DNA of 64,000 nt from CBFFRJ01 sp051486985 (GTDB taxonomy: Bacteria > Pseudomonadota > Gammaproteobacteria > Enterobacterales > Enterobacteriaceae). The stretch lies in the NCBI RefSeq assembly GCF_051486985.1, contig NZ_JAHVDV010000001.1, positions 275,278-339,277 on the forward strand, read 5' to 3'. Made by a program: the position numbers and the translations under genes. Shown here one piece after another: positions 34,682-42,218 of this stretch (position 1 is its first letter; each line of letters begins with the position of its first letter). The notes beneath the pieces were generated by a model. The model searched no databases, was not told the DNA's origin, and saw nothing but the letters and a program-made list of their open reading frames with translations.

Positions 34682-35436
34682 TGTGATATCCCCGGTTTTC
34701 GTCCTGGTTGCGCGTCAAAGGTCATGCCTGTTTTGCGGCGACTGTCATCACCCATCAACCACAGATAGAGTGGCATAATATCCGCTGGCGTCTTCAGTTT
34801 TTGCGGATCTTCCGACGGAAATGCGCTTGCCCGCATGCTGGTACGGGTACCGCCAGGGTTGATGCAATTTACCCGCAGCCGGTTCTGGTACTCCTCTGCC
34901 AGCACCTGCATCATTCCCTCTGTTGCAAACTTCGAAGCCGCGTAAGCCCCCCAGTTTGCCCGTCCCTGGCGGCCTACGCTTGAAGAGGTAAACACCAGCG
35001 AACCGTTTTCCGCCTTGAGTAATAAAGGAAGAAGCGCCTGGGTCAGATAAAAGGTGGCATTAACATTGACCTGCATTACCGCATTCCAGACGTCAGGTTT
35101 CTGTTCATCCATCGGGCAAACGTCGCCCAGTAAACCGGCATTGTGCAGCACGCCATCCAGTCGCGGGTAGCGGGTGGCAAGCTGATGGGCAAGGGCGTGG
35201 CAATCCTCAGGGGTGCAGGTGGCGAGGTTGAGCAGATAAATACTGGCGGCCTGCCCCCCGCGTTGCGAGATGCTGTCGGCAACGCGGCGAAGTTTCTCTT
35301 CGTTACGACCCAGCAAAATGACGCGGGCACCGTAAGCGGCGTAAGTGAGCGCGGCCTCTTTACCGATCCCATCGCTGGCACCGGTGACCAGGATGATATG
35401 GTTGCGTAGCAGGTCGCGTTGTGGCTGGTAATGCAC
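34678..35436 (-). CDS. yciK: YciK, short-chain dehydrogenase/reductase family oxidoreductase
   Basis: 252 residues from GTG 35436, which follows AAGGAG and gives the E. coli N terminus (V/M HYQP). SDR features: cofactor motif TGASDGIG, NAG in LHNAGLLGD, catalytic SSSVGRQGR serine and YAASK. The substrate is unknown. A reading frame extending to 35562 has no family support. Confidence 0.94.
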   Translation of the reverse strand: MHYQPQRDLLRNHIILVTGASDGIGKEAALTYAAYGARVILLGRNEEKLRRVADSISQRGGQAASIYLLNLATCTPEDCHALAHQLATRYPRLDGVLHNAGLLGDVCPMDEQKPDVWNAVMQVNVNATFYLTQALLPLLLKAENGSLVFTSSSVGRQGRANWGAYAASKFATEGMMQVLAEEYQNRLRVNCINPGGTRTSMRASAFPSEDPQKLKTPADIMPLYLWLMGDDSRRKTGMTFDAQPGRKPGISQ

Positions 35437-35656
35437 ACTGACTCCTTGGTCTGCGCAGGGTGAACTGATGTTGGCTTTATGCCTGAAATGACCGGCTATT
35501 TCAATCAGTCTGGGGGAGAGTCGTCGGTCAGCCGGTACAAAGGCGCTGGAAAAAGGGGGCATACCCGCCAGGAGGAGAGCGATGCAGTGCAGACGCGCAC
35601 CAGCACCTCATGTACACTGGCTGTGAACGTTAAGTGGCTGAACCAAGGTGGAATAC

Positions 35657-36703
35657 GTGGAATTACTGTCTGAATATGGTTTGTTTTTGGCCAAAGTTGC
35701 GACTCTGGTTGTCGCGATAGCCGTTGTAGCTATCCTCATCGTTAACCTGAGGCAGCGCAAGCGTCAGCGGGGGGAGCTTCGCATCACCCGCCTGAGTGAA
35801 CATTATAAAGAGATGCAGGAGGAGATGGCGGTGGCGTTGCTTGACGAGCAGCAGCAAAAACTCTGGCATAAAGCGCAAAAGAAAAAAGCAAAGCTTGAGG
35901 CAAAGGAAGCCAAAGCCAAAGCAAAACGAGGCGAGACAGCCACAAGCTTAAGTCCGCGCATTTTTGTCCTGGATTTTAAAGGAAGTATGGACGCGCACGA
36001 AGTTGAATCATTACGTGAAGAGATAACGGCCGTTTTAACCCTGGCCCAACCCGAGGATCGGGTTGTCGTTCGACTGGAAAGTCCGGGCGGTGTGGTGCAT
36101 GGCTACGGTCTGGCAGCCTCTCAGTTGCAACGTCTTCGTGATAAAAACATTCCACTGACGATAGCAGTGGACAAAGTCGCCGCCAGCGGCGGTTATATGA
36201 TGGCCTGCGTGGCTGATACTATCGTTGCCGCGCCGTTCGCCATTATCGGTTCGATTGGTGTTGTCGCACAGATCCCCAACTTTAACCGTTTCCTGAAAGG
36301 CAAAGAGATCGACATCGAGCTGCACACCGCCGGGCAGTATAAACGTACGCTCACGCTCCTCGGAGAGAACACCGAAGAAGGTCGACAGAAATTCCGTGAA
36401 AGTCTTAATGAGACGCACGATCTGTTTAAAGAATTTGTTCATCAGATGCGCCCGCAACTGGATATCGATAGCGTGGCGACAGGCGAACACTGGTACGGCA
36501 CCCAGGCGCTGGAAAAAGGTCTGGTCGATGCCGTAGGCACCAGCGATGAACTTTTGCTGGGCCTTTATGACAAACACGACGTCATTGGCGTGCGTTATCA
36601 GCAGCGTAAAAAATTGATGGAAAGGTTTACTGGCAGTGCGACTGAAAGCGTTGATAAGCTATTAATGCGCTGGTGGCAGCGAGGGCAGAAACCGATGATG
36701 TAA
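35657..36703 (+). CDS. sohB: SohB, inner membrane S49 family peptidase
   Basis: 348 residues (E. coli 349). One N-terminal membrane helix (about 8-30), then a charged Lys/Ala/Glu-rich coiled-coil-like region (about 65-95) and the S49 protease domain with the Ser nucleophile in VAASGGYMMACVAD and the general-base Lys region of TAGQYKRTLT. SohB is a multicopy suppressor of the htrA/degP defect in E. coli. GTG 35657 matches the E. coli start; GTG 35648 would add three residues. Confidence 0.94.
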   Translation: MELLSEYGLFLAKVATLVVAIAVVAILIVNLRQRKRQRGELRITRLSEHYKEMQEEMAVALLDEQQQKLWHKAQKKKAKLEAKEAKAKAKRGETATSLSPRIFVLDFKGSMDAHEVESLREEITAVLTLAQPEDRVVVRLESPGGVVHGYGLAASQLQRLRDKNIPLTIAVDKVAASGGYMMACVADTIVAAPFAIIGSIGVVAQIPNFNRFLKGKEIDIELHTAGQYKRTLTLLGENTEEGRQKFRESLNETHDLFKEFVHQMRPQLDIDSVATGEHWYGTQALEKGLVDAVGTSDELLLGLYDKHDVIGVRYQQRKKLMERFTGSATESVDKLLMRWWQRGQKPMM

Positions 36704-36705
36704 AC

Positions 36706-36736
36706 GAAACGCGAGGTGTGAGCCTCGCGTTTTTCG
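36706..36736. terminator. bidirectional terminator between sohB and yciN
   Basis: ACGCGAGG and CCTCGCGT pair around a 6-base loop, with TTTTTCG to the right and an A-rich stretch to the left. It serves the convergent sohB and yciN genes. Confidence 0.8.
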
Positions 36737-36988
36737 TTAATCAATGAGCGTGTACTTTTCCGATAGCTCATGAGCCAGATATTTAAACATGTTAAAAACG
36801 GCCGTACTTTTCCCGGTTGGCAGCCCCTGGCTGTCGAGAAAATACTCACCGGTAAACACCAGAATGCCGTTACGTTGGCTCACGCCGGTCGCTTCGATAC
36901 CTGACAGGGTATCTTCATGATCGCGGATCATTTGATTAGCCAGTTTCAGTAATGACTGGCGGTCAATAGGTTGCGCTGAATCGCTCAT
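36737..36988 (-). CDS. yciN: YciN family protein
   Basis: 83 residues, the E. coli YciN length, with the conserved IRDHEDTLSGIEATGV and FTGEYFLDSQGLPT segments. Function unknown; a structure exists for the family. The longer frame reaching 37126 lacks family support. GGAGGAGC precedes the chosen ATG. Confidence 0.93.
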   Translation of the reverse strand: MSDSAQPIDRQSLLKLANQMIRDHEDTLSGIEATGVSQRNGILVFTGEYFLDSQGLPTGKSTAVFNMFKYLAHELSEKYTLID

Positions 36989-37386
36989 CTCGCTCCTCCT
37001 GAAAAATTTTACAAGTTTACGCCCCACACCGCGTGTGGGCAAATTTTCCCTGTCCAGGCAAGGGGTTTGCGTCCACGGTGAGGCTGGCGTGAATCTAAAA
37101 TGCATGCTAATAAAGTTGCTTAACAAATTTTATCAGGTACAGTGTGACGCTTTCGTCAATCTGGCAACAGAATTGCTTGACATTCGACCGCAACATTGTC
37201 GTGCTGTATCGCGGGCAGGATAAACCCCCTGTTCATTCACTCACCTGATAGCGATATGTTTTGCTTATGGTTGTATAAACGGTTGATATCCATTGTCGCC
37301 GCCACTATATCGTTGGCTCGTCGCCTGTGGAAGGTGAAGCAACGTGCGACGAATTCCTGGAAGAATTTTATTAGGTAAAGGTGAAT
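36989..37386 (+). promoter_or_regulatory. topA upstream region (398 bases)
   Basis: The divergent region between yciN and topA. In E. coli topA has several supercoiling-sensitive promoters here, including stationary-phase and heat-shock ones, with Fis sites. I cannot assign them individually. GGTAAAGGTG precedes the topA ATG. No gene or RNA is recognised. Confidence 0.45.
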
Positions 37387-39984
37387 ATGGGTAAAGCTCT
37401 CGTCATCGTTGAGTCCCCGGCAAAAGCCAAAACGATCAATAAGTATCTGGGTAACGACTTCGTGGTGAAATCCAGCGTAGGTCATATCCGCGATTTGCCG
37501 ACAAGTGGCTCAGCACCTAAAAAGAGCGCGGAGTCTACGTCCGCCAAACCGGCTAAAAAGCCCAAAAAAGATGAGCGCGGTGCGCTTGTCAATCGCATGG
37601 GTATTGACCCGTGGCACGGCTGGGATGCCCATTACGAAGTGCTCCCCGGCAAAGAGAAAGTGGTTTCTGAGCTCAAATCTCTGGCTGAAAAAGCTGACCA
37701 TATCTATCTCGCAACCGACCTTGACCGCGAAGGGGAGGCCATTGCATGGCACCTGCGGGAAGTGATCGGCGGTGATGACTCTCGCTACAGCCGCGTGGTC
37801 TTCAACGAAATTACTAAAAATGCGATTCGTCAGGCTTTTGAGAAGCCGGGCGAACTGAATATTGACCGGGTCAATGCTCAACAGGCGCGTCGCTTTATGG
37901 ACCGCGTGGTGGGATATATGGTCTCGCCACTGCTGTGGAAGAAAATTGCCCGCGGTCTCTCCGCAGGCCGCGTGCAGTCCGTGGCGGTACGCCTGGTGGT
38001 AGAACGTGAACGCGAAATTAAAGCGTTTGTGCCGGAAGAGTACTGGGAAATTGACGCCAGCGCCGCTACGCCTGGTGGTGATTCGCTGCCGCTTGCCGTC
38101 ACCCATGAAGGGGATAAACCTTTCCGTCCGGTTAACCGCGAGCAAACTATGGCGGCGGTCAGCCTGCTGGAGAAAGCTCGCTTTACGGTGGTTGATCGCG
38201 AAGATAAGCCGACCAGCAGCAAGCCCGGTGCACCTTTTATTACCTCAACGCTGCAACAGGCGGCGAGTACCCGTCTGGGCTTCGGCGTGAAGAAAACCAT
38301 GATGATGGCGCAGCGTCTTTACGAAGCGGGCTACATTACCTACATGCGTACCGACTCGACCAATCTCAGTCAGGACGCGGTCAGCATGGTGCGTGGGTAC
38401 ATTGGCGAGACTTTCGGTAAGAAATACCTGCCGGAAAATGCTAATCAGTACGCCAGCAAAGAGAATTCCCAGGAAGCGCATGAGGCGATCCGCCCTTCCG
38501 ATGTTGCCGTAGAAGCGGACGCGCTCAAAGATATGGAAACTGACGCGCAAAAACTGTATCAGCTGATCTGGCGTCAGTTTGTGGCCTGCCAGATGACGCC
38601 CGCACAGTATGATTCCACCACCATTACCGTGGGCGCGGCTGATTATCGTCTGAAAGCGCGCGGTCGCATTCTGCGCTTCGATGGCTGGACGAAGGTGATG
38701 CCAGCCCTGCGTAAAGGTGACGAAGACCGGACCCTGCCTGCGGTAAACACCGGCGATGTACTGTCCCTGACTGAACTGACGCCGGCGCAGCACTTCACCA
38801 AACCGCCGGCGCGTTTCAGTGAAGCTTCACTGGTTAAAGAGCTGGAAAAACGCGGTATTGGACGTCCGTCTACCTATGCGTCCATTATTTCGACGATTCA
38901 GGATCGCGGCTATGTACGTGTAGAAAACCGTCGCTTTTATGCCGAAAAGATGGGTGAAATCGTCACCGACAGACTGGAAGATAACTTCCGCGAGTTGATG
39001 AATTACGATTTTACCGCCCAGATGGAAGACCGTCTTGACCAAGTGGCTAACCACGAAGCCGAGTGGAAAAAGGTTCTGGACAGTTTCTTCGGTGATTTTT
39101 CTCGCCAGCTCGATCAGGCAGAGAAAGATCCGGAAGAAGGGGGGATGCGCCCGAATCAGATGGTGCTGACCAGCATCGACTGCCCGACCTGTGGCCGTAA
39201 GATGGGCATACGTACGGCAAGTACCGGGGTTTTCCTCGGTTGCTCAGGCTATGCGCTGCCGCCGAAAGAGCGCTGCAAGACCACCATTAATCTGGTGCCG
39301 GAAAACGAAGTGCTCAACGTCCTTGAAGGTGATGACGCTGAAACTAACGCCCTGCGTGCAAAACGTCGTTGCGGCAAATGCGGTACCGCTATGGACAGCT
39401 ACCTCATTGATCCTAAGCGTAAACTGCACGTCTGTGGCAACAACCCCACCTGCGACGGCTACGAGATTGAAGAGGGTGAGTTCCGCATCAAAGGCTATGA
39501 TGGCCCGATCGTTGAGTGTGAAAAATGTGGTTCTGAAATGCACCTGAAGATGGGGCGTTTTGGCAAGTACATGGCCTGTACTAACGATGAATGCAAAAAC
39601 ACGCGTAAGATCCTGCGCAATGGCGAAGTGGCTCCGCCTAAAGAAGATCCGGTGCCATTGCCGGAGCTGCCGTGTGAAAAGTCAGATGCCTATTTTGTCC
39701 TGCGTGACGGTGCTGCCGGGGTCTTCCTTGCCGCCAACACGTTCCCTAAATCGCGTGAAACGCGCGCGCCGCAGGTCGAAGAGTTATACCGCTTCCGCGA
39801 TCGCCTGCCAGAAAAGCTCCGCTATCTGGCCGATGCGCCGCAGCAGGATCCCGAGGGGAACAAGACCATCGTGCGCTTTAGTCGCAAGACGAAACAGCAG
39901 TATGTAGCCTCTGAGAAAGAGGGTAAAGCCACGGGGTGGTCCGCCTTCTTTATTGAGGGTAAATGGACTGAAACAAAAAAATAA
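37387..39984 (+). CDS. topA: DNA topoisomerase I
   Basis: 865 residues, exactly the E. coli length. TOPRIM domain with VIVESPAKA and DLDREGEA; active-site tyrosine in YITYMRTDST (about 319); then C-terminal zinc ribbons with CPTCGRK, CGKCG and CEKCG, plus zinc-less ribbon domains. It relaxes negative supercoils and balances gyrase. A lone ATG six bases upstream (37381) is in frame, but the second ATG gives the E. coli N terminus. Confidence 0.98.
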   Translation: MGKALVIVESPAKAKTINKYLGNDFVVKSSVGHIRDLPTSGSAPKKSAESTSAKPAKKPKKDERGALVNRMGIDPWHGWDAHYEVLPGKEKVVSELKSLAEKADHIYLATDLDREGEAIAWHLREVIGGDDSRYSRVVFNEITKNAIRQAFEKPGELNIDRVNAQQARRFMDRVVGYMVSPLLWKKIARGLSAGRVQSVAVRLVVEREREIKAFVPEEYWEIDASAATPGGDSLPLAVTHEGDKPFRPVNREQTMAAVSLLEKARFTVVDREDKPTSSKPGAPFITSTLQQAASTRLGFGVKKTMMMAQRLYEAGYITYMRTDSTNLSQDAVSMVRGYIGETFGKKYLPENANQYASKENSQEAHEAIRPSDVAVEADALKDMETDAQKLYQLIWRQFVACQMTPAQYDSTTITVGAADYRLKARGRILRFDGWTKVMPALRKGDEDRTLPAVNTGDVLSLTELTPAQHFTKPPARFSEASLVKELEKRGIGRPSTYASIISTIQDRGYVRVENRRFYAEKMGEIVTDRLEDNFRELMNYDFTAQMEDRLDQVANHEAEWKKVLDSFFGDFSRQLDQAEKDPEEGGMRPNQMVLTSIDCPTCGRKMGIRTASTGVFLGCSGYALPPKERCKTTINLVPENEVLNVLEGDDAETNALRAKRRCGKCGTAMDSYLIDPKRKLHVCGNNPTCDGYEIEEGEFRIKGYDGPIVECEKCGSEMHLKMGRFGKYMACTNDECKNTRKILRNGEVAPPKEDPVPLPELPCEKSDAYFVLRDGAAGVFLAANTFPKSRETRAPQVEELYRFRDRLPEKLRYLADAPQQDPEGNKTIVRFSRKTKQQYVASEKEGKATGWSAFFIEGKWTETKK

Positions 39985-40008
39985 GCATTAGGTTTTAATA
40001 GCTTAAAC

Positions 40009-40036
40009 AAAGGGTCGGATTTCCGACCCTTTTTTA
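40009..40036 (+). terminator. topA terminator
   Basis: AGGGTCGG and CCGACCCT pair around a 4-base loop and are followed by TTTTTT, 24 bases after the topA stop. Confidence 0.9.
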
Positions 40037-40169
40037 TTCATCACTTATTATTTTTGGTTCAAATCTATACATAGAAGATATAAATGATATAGTGGTTATA
40101 GTTAACCCACTTTTTATTATGAAATCGTCTTAAGCGATAGGCTGATTGCGCGAATTCGGATGGTCTTTC

Positions 40170-41144
40170 ATGAAACTACAGCAGCTTCGTTATATCGTTG
40201 AGGTGGTCAATCACAATCTCAATGTCTCCTCTACCGCCGAAGGCCTTTATACCTCACAACCGGGCATCAGTAAGCAGGTTCGCATGCTGGAAGATGAACT
40301 TGGGATCCAGATTTTTGCCCGCAGCGGCAAGCATTTAACCCAGGTGACACCAGCAGGCCAAGAAATTATTCGCATAGCCCGGGAAGTCTTATCAAAAGTT
40401 GAAGCCATCAAGTCGGTGGCGGGTGAGCACACCTGGCCGGACAAAGGTTCGCTTTATGTCGCGACGACCCACACGCAGGCGCGTTATGCGCTGCCGAACG
40501 TCATCAAAGGATTTATTGAACGCTATCCGCGCGTCTCACTACATATGCATCAGGGTTCCCCGACACAGATCGCTGAAGCTGTCTCCAAAGGCAACGCCGA
40601 TTTTGCCATTGCAACCGAAGCGCTGCACCTTTATGACGATCTGGTCATGCTCCCGTGCTACCACTGGAATCGTTCAATCGTTGTAACCCCCGATCATCCT
40701 CTTGCCTCAAAACAATCGGTCTCCATTGAAGAGCTCGCCCAGTACCCCTTAGTAACCTATACCTTCGGGTTTACAGGGCGCTCAGAACTGGATACCGCCT
40801 TTAACCGGGCAGGGCTCTCGCCACGCATTGTCTTCACCGCAACAGACGCCGATGTCATTAAGACCTATGTAAGACTGGGGCTGGGAGTGGGCGTAATTGC
40901 CAGCATGGCGGTTGATCCTGTCTCGGATCCAGACCTGGTGAAACTTGACGCGCAGGGCGTGTTCAGTCACAGCACGACGAAAATTGGTTTTCGTCGCAGC
41001 ACCTTTTTGCGCAGTTATATGTATGATTTTATTCAGCGCTTTGCTCCGCATTTGACCCGCGACGTTGTTGATGCCGCTGTTGCCTTACGGTCTAATGAGG
41101 ATATTGAAGCCATGTTTAAAGACATTAAGCTTCCCGAGAAATAA
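40170..41144 (+). CDS. cysB: CysB, LysR-type regulator of the cysteine regulon
   Basis: 324 residues, the E. coli length. N-terminal winged helix-turn-helix (1-60; STAEGLYTSQPGISKQVRMLE) and a C-terminal effector domain that binds N-acetylserine (STHTQ-like region TTHTQARYALP). It activates sulphate assimilation and cysteine genes under sulphur limitation and represses itself. A frame starting at 40146 is rejected because the ATG at 40170 matches the family. Confidence 0.97.
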   Translation: MKLQQLRYIVEVVNHNLNVSSTAEGLYTSQPGISKQVRMLEDELGIQIFARSGKHLTQVTPAGQEIIRIAREVLSKVEAIKSVAGEHTWPDKGSLYVATTHTQARYALPNVIKGFIERYPRVSLHMHQGSPTQIAEAVSKGNADFAIATEALHLYDDLVMLPCYHWNRSIVVTPDHPLASKQSVSIEELAQYPLVTYTFGFTGRSELDTAFNRAGLSPRIVFTATDADVIKTYVRLGLGVGVIASMAVDPVSDPDLVKLDAQGVFSHSTTKIGFRRSTFLRSYMYDFIQRFAPHLTRDVVDAAVALRSNEDIEAMFKDIKLPEK

Positions 41145-41154
41145 TCGGCAATAG

Positions 41155-41185
41155 GGTATCCCTTGCACAGAGGGGGATACCTTTA
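41155..41185 (+). terminator. possible cysB terminator
   Basis: GGTATCCC and GGGATACC form an 8-base stem with an 11-base loop and a short T stretch, 10 bases after the cysB stop. Confidence 0.5.
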
Positions 41186-41494
41186 ACGCTTCCCTAAGTG
41201 CAATTTTCATTATCCCTCTCTTATTCTCTTTCTTATGTTCCCGCCATGACCGCCCATAAACTGCATAATCCGCACGCTTTTTGCGACAAACATAGAAACT
41301 AAATTGTCGCTTCGCAAATTTCCTGGTTCAATAATTTATTTCACGTCAAAAGATTAAATATTTCGTTAAAAACAGTACGTAAATTCACTAGCTTTTCGAC
41401 TAAAGTTTCTTTAGGATTTGTCTCATCTCATGATTAATCGTACCTATTATTGGTGCCTAAAATGATAAGTGATGTCGATTGTACGAGGTTAGCA
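41186..41494 (+). promoter_or_regulatory. intergenic region before ymiA (309 bases)
   Basis: A+T-rich DNA with no recognisable gene. It should hold the promoter for ymiA-yciX. In E. coli the acnA region has promoters responding to RpoS, SoxRS, FNR/ArcA and CRP, but those lie closer to acnA. Confidence 0.4.
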
Positions 41495-41623
41495 ATGCCA
41501 TCAGGAAGTGAAGAGCCACAAAGGGATCCGTCAGTGAAACGCAAAGCCTGGCTGGCGGTGTTTCTGGGCTCAGCCCTGTTCTGGGTGGTGGTGGCTTTCG
41601 TTATCTGGAAATTTTGGGGTTAA
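41495..41623 (+). CDS. ymiA: YmiA family small membrane protein
   Basis: A 42-residue protein (MPSGSEEPQRD then KRKAWLAVFLGSALFWVVVA) with one C-terminal membrane helix ending in WKFWG. It matches E. coli YmiA (46 residues), whose start codon is replaced here by ACG, so translation probably begins at the internal ATG 41495, which follows GAGG by seven bases. Function unknown. It is one base from yciX. Confidence 0.8.
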   Translation: MPSGSEEPQRDPSVKRKAWLAVFLGSALFWVVVAFVIWKFWG

Positions 41624-41624
41624 A

Positions 41625-41795
41625 ATGGCGGTAACCGGTCAGGTAGCACCCGTTAAGCAACTGTGTCAGCGACATGACAAACCGCAACACACCAAACCGC
41701 AGAGTGATTCGCCGGTTCCGACGTCGTGGAAACTGACGCCGCAACAAAAAGCTTTTATTGATAGCTTCGCAGAAGACGACGCATCTAAACAATAA
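41625..41795 (+). CDS. yciX: YciX family small protein
   Basis: 56 residues, MAVTGQVAPVKQLCQRH at the start and a conserved SWKLTPQQKAFIDSFAEDD at the end, matching E. coli YciX. It starts two bases after the ymiA stop, so the two are almost certainly cotranscribed and may be translationally coupled. It is basic at the N terminus and acidic at the C terminus. Function unknown. Confidence 0.8.
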   Translation: MAVTGQVAPVKQLCQRHDKPQHTKPQSDSPVPTSWKLTPQQKAFIDSFAEDDASKQ

Positions 41796-41931
41796 TTATT
41801 CGCGGGAACAGGCAGGCTATTACCCTGTTATTCACGCTTGTACTTATGTACTGTTAAATAAATACACCTCAGCAAATAATGTCCCGCGTTATTACGCGGT
41901 GTTGATGAAATACCTTTTCTGGTGTGAACAA

Positions 41932-42030
41932 ATGAATAACCGCTGCTCCCTCAAATACTGGTCGTGGATGAGTGTCTTTTCTGTCTCAGCCTTACTTTGG
42001 GGCGAAATTATCTGGATTCTGGCCCGCTAA
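41932..42030 (+). CDS. ymiC: YmiC-like single-pass small membrane protein
   Basis: A 32-residue frame (MNNRCSLKYWSWMSVFSVSA and on) that is almost entirely one membrane helix with four tryptophans. E. coli has a small gene, ymiC, at this place with a similar KYWSWM core, as far as I recall. The ribosome site is weak (GGTGTGAACAA). A hairpin terminator directly after the stop supports it as a real transcript end. Confidence 0.6.
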   Translation: MNNRCSLKYWSWMSVFSVSALLWGEIIWILAR

Positions 42031-42038
42031 TTAATTGA

Positions 42039-42066
42039 AAAACCTCGCACATGCGGGGTTTTTTAT
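42039..42066 (+). terminator. terminator after the ymiC-like gene
   Basis: AACCTCGC and GCGGGGTT (with one G-T pair) form a stem around ACAT, followed by TTTTTATTT. It separates the small-gene cluster from acnA. Confidence 0.75.
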
Positions 42067-42218
42067 TTCCCTCCTGCCGGGCGTGATGCGCCTGATGCCC
42101 ATTGCCTGCTTTGTCGATTTGGGTTGTTATCAAAACGTTACGACATGTTTGTGTTATCTTTAATACAGACCCTAAAAACGATCAGGGTTTCGCTATCCCT
42201 GTGAATAAGGAGGAGCAT

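Noticed and set aside
34070..34768. 232-residue frame opposite btuR
   Set aside because: Antisense to a full-length, conserved btuR.
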